Positions 11,800 through 22,870 of a stretch of DNA of 64,000 bases are shown piece by piece (within the stretch, counting starts at the first letter, position 1; each line of letters starts with the position of its first letter). The stretch is from Guyanagaster necrorhizus. Lineage: Eukaryota > Basidiomycota > Agaricomycetes > Agaricales > Physalacriaceae. The stretch lies in assembly GCF_019112545.1 (NCBI RefSeq), contig NW_025064919.1, positions 267,281 through 331,280 of the forward strand, in the 5' to 3' direction. Position numbers and translations under genes: made by a program. A model generated the notes under the pieces. It had not been told where the DNA came from. It did no database searches and saw only the letters and a list, made by a program, of their open reading frames with translations.

Positions 11800-14760
11800 A
11801 GCAGCTATGAGTTGCACATCATGAAGTCCTTTGGCCAACCCAGTGGAATCACTCACTGGTCAGCCCCATCTTTTACTTTCTTGATCTTCATTTCAGCACT
11901 GAGTTTCTCTGCTTTCTTTTGCAGCTCAGCAATCTGTGCTCTGATATCTTTGCATGTTTGTTTCTTTTTCAGGCAGTCCTTCAACATGTGGCCTTTTTGG
12001 CTGCAGTTGAAGTATTTACCCTCCTTCTTTAATCAGTCAATGTCCATGGGCTTTTCTGCCTCTGTATAGATTGTGCCAGTGCCTGTCTTCTGGATGCTAT
12101 AGGATGATGTGCTAGCCATTGACAATCCTGACTTGGCAGGAGGTGAGCTGTCTGTTTTGGAGTTTGACATTGATGCCTTATTTGGCTTTCAATACTCCTG
12201 CAGAGTGGACTGCTCTGTCTTCTGTCATTATTGCTCCTTGCACATTTTGATGATCCATTCCTTCTATTCATTGTATCCAATCAGAATAAACTTTCCAATT
12301 GCTGAGTTCATCATGATGTATGAGGGCAGAGATCCTCTCTTGAGGGCTTCAACTATTCTTCTGTTGTTTGCTACATCATCTCATATTCCAGCAAGTTTGG
12401 CAAGTCACTCTAGTTTGTCAAAATAGTCTGTTACTGCCTTATGTTCTATCTTCTATTCCTTGATCTTCTCTTTGTGTACTTCTTGTACTGCTGAGTTGAT
12501 GAATTTGTCATTCAGCATTTGTTTGAAGACCAGCCACAAGGGATACTAATAGTGTTCTCACATGATTGATCACAAGTTTGAAGAGATGAGGATCTACCAC
12601 ATCTTGGCCTTATCTTCCAGGTACAAGGAGGTGAAGGCAATGCAGTTCATATCAGTTCCTAGATAGATGATGTACACCCCAAAGTATTATTCACAATCTA
12701 CCAGGAAACAGTTGATATCATTGGAGGCTCCCTTGAAAAGTTGGGGTTTTTGCAGGAGATCAGGTCAACACTGCATGACTGCAGTGTTTTTGAGCAGTGG
12801 TCCCATAAGATTGGGCCACTCATTGAAGAGCAGGTGGCACCATTTAGTGGGCAGCCCAGAGAAGGAATGAAGCAAGTTGTTATCAGCAATGGGGCTTTCT
12901 TGGGGCATGGCTTTCTTTCACACAATCACTTCATCCTGTACCATGAATCCTAACTTGACTGCCTCCAGATCATCATAGGCCAGCTCCTTTCCTATTCCAC
13001 TTCTGGTGGCCTTGTCTGGTGGTAGTTAAGCACTAAGTAATTGGCTCTCTTTGCTGGTCTATGAGTTTCAGAAGCCAAGGGGCTAGATCCTCAGCTATGG
13101 TCTGAAGCAAGAGAGCTGAGTTGCCAAGGATCAGACTGATGGGGTAATGTCTAATTGCCAACTCTGTTGGCTTCAGGCTGAGAGGGCCATATACATGGCT
13201 TGCTACAGAGTGGTGGGTGGTGACCACAGCATCAGCTGGATGTTGAACCTGGATTTATATGCTGGTAGGTCTTGGAGTACATCCTCTGAGTGATTCCAAT
13301 TATAAGTCTGTGCTGTATATTTGATGGTGAAATATTGTAAAATATCCTGCTGTTCATCTGGTTCTGAGTTAATATATAATTGTCCCATTCGTGATACCAA
13401 CCACTTGGCATTGTGCCATAAGAATGTTACCCCCCTCTAGTATAGGTCATGGTACTCCTCAACTCATGCTCTCTGTATTTCCTCCTCCAGTGCTTCTTTG
13501 TCTGTGTCTTCCTTAGTGTATTTCATAAAATCTTCGAGCCTATAAGGGTCCTTGCTGCTCCTCATGCCCTTGTCATCCTTGCTCTGGTCATCCTCATCCT
13601 TCTCTTCCTCAAGAAGAGAAGTGATGGGCTGGCTGAAGATATTCACCTCAGCCTTAGGTGGTCTGATCATTGCTGGGGATCCACTGTTCTAGCTGTGTGC
13701 TAGATCCAGTAGTGGTGCTCAGATTGATGGGGACTGGAATAGTGGAGAGGCCTGCTTAGGGACTGGCTCCAATCTCAGCATTCTACCTGTTGCTGTCAGC
13801 CACTCATATTGTCTCCAAGTCCTCACTATGGATTCAGAAGTTTCCATAGAACTCCTTATTGAGAAACTGTCTAGTGATTTGACTTCTAAGAAATCACCAG
13901 AGGGCATAGTTGGAGACATGGGCATTGAGAGGTACTTGTAGTCTGTAGAGGTTGAGGATAGACTCAGCATCCAAGTGAGCAGTGTCAGAACTAGGAGTAT
14001 GTTGAGAAGGGGGATACTCAAGGGTCTCAGGGTTGTTGGTTTGCTGAGGGGAATAGTCATCTCATAGAGGTGAAGAGACCCCATTGTCTCCTCTCCTTCA
14101 GACTTCATCAGTGATAAGGATCTCACATGGACCTGCCACCCATGGGTTGGTGTCAGTGATACTGAGCTTCTGGAAAACAGAGGTAGAGAGCTCAGACCAA
14201 AGGCTGTACCAGCCTGGAGAAGTGCTGCTGAGGCATGTGGCCTTGACTTCATGCTGCTGCTGTTGTTGTTGCTGATCTCCTTTGGCTTTTTCATACTCTC
14301 ACTGAGCCTCCTTCCTGGTGTGCTCTGCAAGGTCTTCTCTGATCTGCTTGGGGTCTGTCCAAGCCCACTCATCTCATAGCCAGTAGTGCTGCTTCCAGGC
14401 TTCATCAAAATTGAAGGGAACATTGAGGTCCCAGTCAGAGAATAGCCTGTGGATGGTCCTATTCTGGGTTTCTTGAGCTCTCTCTTCAGTAGTGTTTGGC
14501 TAGTAGATCACCCCCACTCTATGATCATTGTGGTGGGAGTAGACTGAGGGGGTCAGGCTTCCAGTCAGGATTGCATAAAGTGAATTGTGTCCTGAGTTGT
14601 TAGTTCATGGTATAGGGCTTTGGGATCCCAAAGCCACCTTAGGGGCATTAAGGGAGTCTCTGGCATAGTTACCAATCCCAGAGGTCCTTGAGGCAATGGT
14701 ATGATCAGGGGATAGTGACTGATTAAAGAAATACATGGGGAGGTCCTTGTCTTCATGGTT
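11800..14760 (-). pseudogene. gag: gag of element 2 (decayed)
   Basis: On the - strand, blocks match the gag of element 1, for example EALEEEIQRARVEEY (about 13464-13520) and LYINSEPDEQQDILQY (about 13330-13390). The zinc knuckle at about 11973-12014 reads YFNCSQKGHMLKDC: the first ligand Cys is Tyr, a one-base change, so the knuckle is broken here while it is intact in element 1. A CAG-rich Gln run lies at about 14256-14277. Stops are frequent. Confidence 0.8.
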
Positions 14761-15231
14761 AGGGATGGGGGGTGAGATCTATGGGTTCAGGAACTCTGCA
14801 ACACAAGAGTTTTGGTTTTAGCTGTCTGGTCAGATTCTGAGAGGGTATCAGTGTCTTTTTTCTTCTTGAACATACTCCTGATGTGAGCCACTAGGCCTGG
14901 CTTGGGGTGGGGGTGTTCCATAGGCAGGTGGAGGTGTTCCATAGGCTGGTGGGACATTCTTCTGGATTCAGAGATATCATAGAGTGAGAGGTCAGAGATT
15001 ATGTTTTAGAGAATGCATCAGATGTTCTGAAATTCCTGGTAGTGTCTAACTGCCCAGGCTGTGATTGATTGGCATCTACAGCACAGCTGTATGATCACCA
15101 ATAATCCTAACAATGTTCTGATAATAGATGCATGGAGTTCAAAGAACTCATGATCAAAGTTTGGATCTGATGAGTTGATAGATAGCATTTGGTTTCCTTC
15201 ACACTATAGTGCATGAGGAAAGGGAAGATGA

Positions 15232-15245
15232 AGCTTCAAGCAAAT
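15232..15245 (-). promoter_or_regulatory. Self-priming primer-binding site of element 2
   Basis: On the + strand this reads AGCTTCAAGCAAAT next to the LTR. It matches 12 of 13 bases of the predicted transcript start AGCTTCAAGCTAA of its own LTR (15403-15415, - strand). Relative to element 1 both partners have changed together at two positions, keeping the pairing. Confidence 0.7.
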
Positions 15246-15716
15246 TGTTAGACTCAAGCCACACATGATCAGAAGCACATGATTAACTAGCATGGTTTCA
15301 TCTTTAAACCTTTGCACTAGAGTTCACTTGTTGTATTCTATTGATCTGATGCTTCAAGGCCTTTTAAAGTAGCTCAAGAGTAGAATGAGAGTGAATAAAC
15401 CTTTAGCTTGAAGCTGGAGATTACCAGCAAGAGCAAGCTGTCTTATATATGGTACATCATGAAGATAAAAATACTACTGCCTATTGTATGTTTCTTGGTC
15501 CTTTGTGCTCATTGCCCTTAGGTGTCATTATCATATACAAAAGGTTAGTTGTGTGTCATTGGGCAATACCTGTTGCATTGAAAGACAATGATCAACTGGG
15601 CTTGTTGTGCTGACTAAGTCTGTCTCATAGTCTTAAGTGCTGGTTTAGATGCTCTGACTAAGCATAAATAGAGGTTAATCTGTAGAAAAGAAATAAAGAA
15701 TGGAAAAATCATAACA
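15246..15716 (-). repeat. 5' LTR of element 2
   Basis: 471 bp. On the + strand it reads TGTTAGACTC...CATAACA, the reverse of the family LTR. The start motif is at 15403-15415. Confidence 0.88.
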
Positions 15717-15721
15717 ATAAT

Positions 15722-15771
15722 ATAACACTGGTTTATCATAGGATCAACTCACATGATGTTTGGGTCTAACA
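15722..15771 (+). repeat. Tail of an older LTR (D) into which element 2 inserted
   Basis: About 50 bp matching the LTR 3' end (TTTATCAT ... CACATGATG ... GGGTCTAACA) in + orientation. It abuts the ATAAT flank of element 2. The rest of this LTR must lie beyond the other end of element 2, left of the window. Confidence 0.7.
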
Positions 15772-15845
15772 AACAGCACTGGAAATGATGTAAAAGCATA
15801 TATTACTAAGAGTACAGATGCATAAATGGAAGAAACAATACTGAT

Positions 15846-17444
15846 TTAGGATGAACCAAAGATGTGAACATGGGTGTCTCTATCAACAAGACAATCCTCT
15901 CGATCCAACAAGAACTCAGTGTATATTCCTTGATTCTTGATCCTAAAGAAGTTGTGGAATGATGAATTTTTAGGGACTGAGCTGGCTTGATGCATGTCCC
16001 AATGGAATTCCGGCAATAATAGTCTTAGTTTTGCCAGGTGACTATTGCTGTTCAATCTGGAAAGGACCATTGCATGAAATCCAACTGCCTCTTTCATAAG
16101 ACTAATATTTCCCATCTCTATTTCAACCTCTCTAATGCATAGCTCCCTTAGATGCCGGGCTTTTCCTCTCTCAAATTCCAAAGCTTTAAAGGTATCCCTT
16201 GCTGTTGCTGTATCAATGATCAGGTCCAGCTTTTGGAGAGCTGGAGATTGCATGAGGATGGGATCAAGGAACAGTTCAACAGAGACAGGTATGGACAAGG
16301 TGATAATAGTCAAATTGCACTCTGATCGCTGAAAGAGATTAATCAGACGGGAGTACTCAACAGCCTTGAAAGTGATTGGGAAAAACATCCAGTGTTCTGG
16401 CCGTAGAATATTGAACTCCTGGAGGGCAGGGAGAGTGACATAGTCGAAAGTGACTGAGACTTTGTCGAAATGATATGTATCTGGCCCAGAAATGACAAAT
16501 GCAAGCCATTGGAGAGAGGTGTGAGTTATATGAGGATATGAAATTGGTCCAGCAAAATCATGAGGACACGGAGCTGGTGTTATGGTGAATTCAGTTAGAC
16601 ATTGTGCATGTTGTAGCATGTTGTGGAGTTCAGCAGGATCGTATGAATATACATGGAACTTGTGTAGCTCAGTCAAGTTTATTGGCATACACTGATATAA
16701 AATATCTTGAAAAGTGGCATCTTGGATAGGCGATGAAGAGAAGAGCTTGTGTGACACTGTGGCATAAACCGGGGGTTGAATGGTATAACTGAGGTTGATA
16801 CGAAGGTTCGTCAATTGAATAGCTGGAGACGACTTGGAGGCTAGCCATAGTAGCTCAGACAACTCTTCTGCATTTGTGTGCAGCTCTAAAGTTGACCAAC
16901 GTTCCGGATGGAGGACTACGCCACTGAGAGCGTACATTGTTTCACTGTCCATGTATTTTATGGAGACATGCATGGGTAAGTCTCTGGAGAGAGAGGCATA
17001 TTGTTCGAGGAACCCAGGAGGATACTGGCGGCAGTCTTTAGCAATGCAGATTCTTGTCCATAAGGAGGGACAAGAACGAGAAATGCACCGCCATGTGGAA
17101 CACACTTGACCGAGGATCCACGGAGCATGACGAGGTTCAGGAACATCGGAAGATGCAAAGTCGAATATTTCAAGTAACAACTCTCGAGGCAAACGACGGA
17201 TCGGCGCCAGGAGGGCCTTGCAGTAGCCAAGGTCCTTGCGAATCCTGTCTCGTCGATCTCTGATTTGTATGAAGAGAGATTCAATTGTTTGTAGCTCCTC
17301 TTCAAGATTGGCGATGTCGTCCGACAGAGAGGCATGACAGGCGTCGTGCGATGAGGCTCCCAATTGCAAGAGCTCAATAGCATTGACAGAAGGTGTGTAA
17401 GGGATTACAGCGCCAAACTCGCAATTAGGGCAGGTATCCTGCAT
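15846..17444 (-). CDS. F-box-like protein, intact
   Basis: Predicted 532 aa. Residues about 40-75 look like a coiled coil (DDIANLEEELQTIESL), followed by an F-box-like segment at about 80-130 (RRLPRELLLEIFDFA, then CSTWRCISRSCPSLWTRI). The remainder resembles the leucine-rich part of agaricomycete F-box proteins. Such proteins bind SKP1 through the F-box and select substrates for SCF ubiquitin ligases; the target here is unknown. An alternative start exists: ATG at 17491-17493 followed by a 52-bp GT-AG intron (17490-17439) joins in frame at residue 3, giving MDTCPNC instead of MQDTCPNC. The stop is only 75 bp from the retrotransposon nest. The frame is fully open and CpG content is normal. 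Confidence 0.87.
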   Translation of the reverse strand: MQDTCPNCEFGAVIPYTPSVNAIELLQLGASSHDACHASLSDDIANLEEELQTIESLFIQIRDRRDRIRKDLGYCKALLAPIRRLPRELLLEIFDFASSDVPEPRHAPWILGQVCSTWRCISRSCPSLWTRICIAKDCRQYPPGFLEQYASLSRDLPMHVSIKYMDSETMYALSGVVLHPERWSTLELHTNAEELSELLWLASKSSPAIQLTNLRINLSYTIQPPVYATVSHKLFSSSPIQDATFQDILYQCMPINLTELHKFHVYSYDPAELHNMLQHAQCLTEFTITPAPCPHDFAGPISYPHITHTSLQWLAFVISGPDTYHFDKVSVTFDYVTLPALQEFNILRPEHWMFFPITFKAVEYSRLINLFQRSECNLTIITLSIPVSVELFLDPILMQSPALQKLDLIIDTATARDTFKALEFERGKARHLRELCIREVEIEMGNISLMKEAVGFHAMVLSRLNSNSHLAKLRLLLPEFHWDMHQASSVPKNSSFHNFFRIKNQGIYTEFLLDREDCLVDRDTHVHIFGSS

Positions 17445-17493
17445 GATTTCATTTGTTAAAGGAGAGAAGGACTAAAAGAAAAGTGCTTACCAT

Positions 17494-18540
17494 TTCTGAT
17501 GCTCCTTGGGGAAATTTTGATGAAGACACTTCGGAGGTGCGAGGGAGATCCAGACTTAAATACAAATGAGTGTTAGTGTCTACCATGTGTTAATCTTGAA
17601 ATAGAAGGACATCGTAGTCTCAGTAGTCTCAGTCAGATTCATCCGATCGAGTGGGTCAGTGAGTTAGAGAGCGACGAAATGAATGTCAATGTTCTCACAC
17701 TACTTGAGACATGCCGAGTTTCATTTTTCACTTCACTGCCATTGAAACAAGACATCGGACGGGTCACAAAAAGAGCTGTAATGTTTCTTGTCGAATTTGA
17801 ACTATGGTCCAATATGCTAGGCCTGTCGCATGCGGTGGAGTACTCCGTAAAATGCTGTAAATGTTATAAACATTTCATTCATATTCTGTGATTTGCTGCT
17901 GCGGGGGAAGTGATAATACAGAAGATGGGATCCAGTACGTACGTTCCTTCATCTGCGTCTGTTGTACTATGCATTGCGTTCAGCGTCACAAGCTCGAAGG
18001 TTCAATGTTCAGCATCAAGCCTCTTCACCCTAAGCTCAACGGGTCGTGCAGCTCGATTTTTATGGCAATACAAGTCGATGACATGTTTCATTTGGGTGCG
18101 CCATGATGCAGTAAAGGTCGATTACCAAATTCGTCTTCGGAGGCTGTACAGGTGGTGTTTCTGATTCTTACTCCCTACCCCATCACTGATTGTAGAGTGA
18201 CGAACAAAACGGAGACTCATTTTCCTACTTGCGTAGTCGAAAGTATCAGCTTCGCAACTGATCCATTTCCTTATCAACTTCTGGCTCATCCAAGCAGCTG
18301 TTCCACCACATTGGATATCCTTGATGCTGTAAACCAACCCTACCGAATTCCTATCTAATAGATGCGAAAGACAGGATCCGTGCACGTCTATTTTGGGGAC
18401 TTTACGACTGCACCGTCGTTGACAGACACGCAGCTTGATTTGTATCTATCTCCGCTGGAAGAGTAAGTCAGGCCCACGAAGAATAATTATAGGAGACGCT
18501 GAACCTTGCTGAGATGGAACAATGTTGATCCTCATTTCTC
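17494..18540. other. Intergenic region
   Basis: Upstream of the F-box gene on the - strand; AT-rich boxes near 17550 could be its core promoter. Short open frames at 17679-18385 show no recognisable domain on either strand. Confidence 0.4.
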
Positions 18541-18559
18541 CATCTCAACAACTCAAAGG

Positions 18560-20060
18560 CTACACTTCAGAAGAAGAACGAGATGATTTTCGCACTCATC
18601 CGTGGTGGATGCTCAGCTGCAGACCTTGATTCATCCGTTCGTGACACAATCCCTATCTAACTCGAGAGCGAAGTCCGATGTAGAGACCAAGAAGTCAAAC
18701 TACAAAAGTCCCTGATATCTGATCTGAAACATGAACTACAGAATGATGAATGCGACCCAATCACATGTCTATCCTTGCTCCCATTCGATGTCTGTGCGAA
18801 GATCTACTCCTTCTGATTTTCAAGTTTGCATCCCATAGCATGGGAAATCAACTCTCCTCCGTCTCACAAGTGCCACAGTCCCTCCTTTGTGTCCGACACT
18901 CGTAGAGAAACATCGCCATGACCTCTCAGACCCTTTGGTCCGTTTGCTGATGGGGAGACATTCTCCCATGGAAATACTGTGTTTTGTTACAAAGGGTCCT
19001 GGAATTTCGAAGAATCCATGCCCAGTTATCCAGTTAAAGCTGAACCGCTTCATAACCCAACACCTTGACTTTCCTGACTTCCTCAGACAATGCGTCGCTT
19101 CCACTTCCTCCCGCTGGGTCAAATTCGATTTATCCTCCAAGTGGTGGTATGTTAAACTGTTTTTCGGTCTTTGAAAAATGTACTACACCGTCATACTGTC
19201 ATCTCAGAGTAGATCAGGGTAGTAGCACCTATCCATGTTTAAAGATACAGGCGAGGCAGCTCCTCAATTCTTCTCTTCCACGCCGTCTCTCGGGTCGTTG
19301 AATTTGTGAATGGGGTTTGAGAAGGCTATCCATTCCCCTCCGTCAGCTCATTGATCATTCAATATATGAAATATGGGGAAAGGATGTCTAGTGTCTTTTT
19401 CATGAGTGCATCACTCGCGCAGTCGATCTCGATGCATTTTCTTTCCACTGTGACAAGAAGAGGATGGGCGATCCTCTGCCGGACCCCCTTATACATCCAT
19501 GCTTTGGGAGATTGATACTCGCGAAGAGCGTTCCAGTCAGTCTAGCTTGTTGCAGCATGCCTGGGCCCGAAAAGCTTGTCCTCTGTAACGATTCCGGGTA
19601 TTTAAAGTATCCGATGTATGATAACGACCTCGTAGTGTGTTTCTTTGTCGAACAGTCCAATTGCTCACTTAGATATTTAGAGATCCAGAAACCTACGCCG
19701 TTTTGATATCAGAGAGAATATTGCTCTGTTCCGGCATGACCATGATGGACCTTGTGCTTACCATCGATTGGGAGATGTTCTCGGGCTACAGGAATTGAAT
19801 AATATCAAGCAAGTTTCTCCTATCTCTCCCTGAAAACTCTCTTCGCAGACAATTCGATCTGCTCTATAACGCATGCACACCGTGAATCTGGCCTGGAGCG
19901 GCTGACGCTCAGTATGTCGGAGTCGATACTCCGAATCATTTGACTCGTCTTGGGGGACCGAAGACCGTTGGATGATGTGGAATTTATGCATGGTGGTAAA
20001 GAGCGTTTGCCTGAGGAGGTATCTATGGATGATGGCATTAAATGGGTGGAGAACGGCTAA
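18560..20060 (+). pseudogene. Decayed F-box/LRR-like gene
   Basis: On the + strand, fragments in changing frames follow the layout of agaricomycete F-box proteins. There is a coiled-coil-like N-terminus (ESEVRCRDQEVKLQKSL), an F-box-like LLPFDVCAKIYSF near 18776-18817 ended by TGA, a DFLRQCVASTSSRWVKF segment (about 19080-19130), and SNCSLRYLEIQK (about 19656-19694). Stops and frame changes prevent a single product. It lies next to an intact F-box gene, but the two do not look like recent duplicates. Confidence 0.5.
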
Positions 20061-20828
20061 TTCGAGATTTGTTTAGATGGATGTATTTATTTCAATCCTC
20101 TGTAACGGTTGATCAGGTGATGAGAATGGCATATACAACAGCCTCTTTCTCTCTTAGAGTCCTGTGATACGGGAGATCCAATATCATTAATGGAATAATT
20201 CCACAGTATGATAGTGAATATATTCTCACAAATAAGCTTTGTCCCTCGCGGCGGTCCGGTTTCTCGACGATACATCCTTCTCAACAGAGGATGCACCCGC
20301 AATCCAGTCCTCTAAAGACCCTTCCAACGAAAAGAATGTTCGGAATTTTGGCGACGTCGAAAGAATGGGTGTCGTTACGCACCGTTCTGGTTACATTGCA
20401 TCTTACTTCCACACAAGTTGAAAATGTAAAAAGGGACAACTGCATACTAATCGATACAAGATGATACTATGTTACATGTGATGCCTGTAATGAATTCTAC
20501 CACTGTCCACATCTGTTAGATTGCGGGCACTTACAAGCATTTGTACAATTTGTACATATGTGATTGTACAGAAGCCGTTTAGATTGATAGAAGGTCATGA
20601 AATGAGGACACTGCACGCCACGGGGACGCATATGAACATCTTCAAAGTACGCCTTGGCCCCTGCGACTGAAAACGTTGCTATATGTCTATGTTCTTCTCA
20701 ATGAACAAACTATAGACAGCGATCGATATGCCTCGTAACCGGGTCGTTGGTCTGACTTGGACAAACGGAATCGCAGGTGATGGTGGTATGATGGGCGGCG
20801 TAGTGCGCCTTGAGAGTTTTGAGATGAT
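20061..20828. other. Intergenic region
   Basis: No supported gene on either strand. Short frames only. Confidence 0.35.
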
Positions 20829-21257
20829 TTAGGTTCGACAGGTTTTTATTGGACAGGTGTAGAGGTTGTCCGGTCTGTCGATACGTTGGATGCCATATGA
20901 ATAGTCTCGACCGTGGCGTTTGGAGGAACCTTGTACAATTTGAGGAACTGACTGGGTTGGAATTCTGTTAGAGGAACGTATGCATCTCTTCCGTCCGCAC
21001 TGGATTGGTTTCGAGTCAGCAGATAACTGGCTGATAACCACTTGCAAAAAGGATGCCAAGCCGGGAGGTGGGGGCCTACCATAATAGCAGTCAGCGAGAG
21101 AAGGAAGAAACGGCGGAAAATCACCCACAGTATTGACTATTTGCCATGAGGAGTTCGCTGGTATGGCCTTTTCCTTTGATCGCAAATGAGCAAAGAAGTC
21201 AAAGGAAAGTAAGAACAAAGATGTACTGAGTCGTCTTCGCGGAACCGGACTTTCCAT
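20829..21257 (-). CDS. Doubtful hypothetical gene
   Basis: An open frame of 142 codons overlaps a second one (20846-21124) that begins with a hydrophobic stretch (FRRFFLLSLTAIMVG). The two could be joined by a short GT-AG intron near 21040-21080. I recognise no domain and codon use is unremarkable. It may be a gene fragment or chance. Confidence 0.2.
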   Translation of the reverse strand: MESPVPRRRLSTSLFLLSFDFFAHLRSKEKAIPANSSWQIVNTVGDFPPFLPSLADCYYGRPPPPGLASFLQVVISQLSADSKPIQCGRKRCIRSSNRIPTQSVPQIVQGSSKRHGRDYSYGIQRIDRPDNLYTCPIKTCRT

Positions 21258-21559
21258 TAGATTTCCGAGACGTGATCCAATATCTGATTCATTTTAGACA
21301 GGAGTCGAAGGATATCTCTTGATGTGCTTTCCTGGGTGTTGAGCTTATGCATGTCGATTACCTTGTATGTCTACCTAGAAGAAATTCGCACATGGCTAGT
21401 AGCGAGTCTCTATACACTACAGAGATAATCAGCCAGTCTGGATTTAGACAGAATTGCCACGTAAATTTGGGTAGGATGATTCCGATGATGTGCTTGGTAA
21501 CAGCTAAGTGACTAAGAGAAGTGAATGAGGAATGAACTCTCAAACACCAACACCTAACC

Positions 21560-22870
21560 ACTCAATACACAATCACCAAATACAGTTGAGGTCAGTTGTT
21601 TCAAGTACAATAGAAGCACTCTTGCAGTCTTAAGTAAAATCACAGAAACAGTCAATAAAGACAGTTATTTAACTCTATCTTGCTTTCAAAGATGCAATAC
21701 TCATGAGAGTAGTTTATAGCAATGTTTAAGTATAATTAGGACTTAGAATCAACACCAAATTGCGCTCCAAACCAACTTAGAATATTCCGAAACCCAATGA
21801 ACTCCGAAACCCAAATACTAAGTCTATCAAGCACTTAGGCTTGACTAGCTGCACTCTTGGCTGGCTAGCAGTCCTCAAAACCGAAGAACTTGTACTCTGA
21901 TGCCGAAACCCTTATAGTTTGGAACCCAAATTAATCCGAACCCAAAATATAGTTATAATTCCAATCTAATCCTCTCTCTAAGTGACAAAGCAACTTAAAT
22001 AAATCACTAAGTCGAAGCAGAACTCAAAATCCGTTGTCCCAGGGACTAGCTACAGTGGGCTAGAAGGCCTGAACGTGGGGGTGGGTCGCTTGCCTGCTAT
22101 TTCCCCCCCATTCCCTTCTTTTATACACCAACAACAGGTACAGAATCTATAAATAAAGCGCTCAAAATAATATTTCTCCTGTTTAAAGCGGAATCACACC
22201 ATTATTCCGGAATGGCGGCACTCCTGGACTCCCCTAGGCATGCCCAGACCCGCCTGGCCACCGCACAGCCTTATTTTAAGCCTACAGTGCCTATGGGTAC
22301 CTAACTCCTTTCTGTCTACTCAAAGTTTTAATCCTCTGAGTTATTCTTAGTAGCTTGATCGATCAGGCCCGATCAGGCCCGGTCAACCGGTCCTATCCAC
22401 TCTATTCCTCTCAATTCTAAGTCCCTTAGGTCACCTGATACCTAGGAAATTCTGACTTAGACATTTGAGTCAAAACTCATAGTGCTAGCCACAGATCATT
22501 GGGTCTCACTCCTTACTGCTCCTGGATGATGCTATCTCTACTCAATACTCCACAACTAGCTATAGTATTATACCTCTAGCTGTCTTAGAATATACTTGTC
22601 TTAGTGGCATGTAGAATTGGCCCCATTTGAGGTACCATTTCTAAGTCCAACTTGGACTTAGTATTTTCCAAGGTGTGGTGCAGAACTTTTCTAAGTTCAA
22701 ACCTGACTTAGGATTTTTATCCTTATACAAAGTCCCTTTTGGACTTAGTATTGGTGACTAGCATGACTATCAGCTCGGAGCCTCAGCCATAGTCCTTTAC
22801 TGGCTAATGATTCTCAGTTACTAGCATATTCTAGTGTGTTATGCAGAATTTGCAAATTATAGGGCTGGAC
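21560..22870. repeat. AT-rich repeat-like block, possibly an LTR or non-autonomous element
   Basis: No coding potential on either strand. The word CTAAGTC/GACTTAG recurs in both orientations (about 21815, 22005, 22420, 22645, 22690, 22735). One pair forms a perfect 10-bp hairpin with a 1-base loop at 22641-22661. GATCAGGCCC is repeated in tandem at about 22362-22381. On the - strand a GTATAAAAG box sits near 22120, the layout of an LTR promoter. I could not find terminal repeats or a target duplication. Confidence 0.35.

Larger units (their letters stand above)
7710..15716 (-). mobile_element. Element 2: related chromovirus on the - strand, split by element 1 and a solo LTR
   Basis: Reading the - strand: 5' LTR (15716-15246), primer-binding site, gag, protease, RT, RNase H and integrase up to 7710, where element 1 interrupts it. 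The rest of the integrase and the 3' LTR lie left of the window. It belongs to the same family as element 1; leader, gag and pol words are shared. A solo LTR at 8956-9956 splits the RT/RNase H region. The flanking ATAAT at 15717-15721 would be its right target-site copy. Decay is heavy, with frequent TGA stops. Confidence 0.92.
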
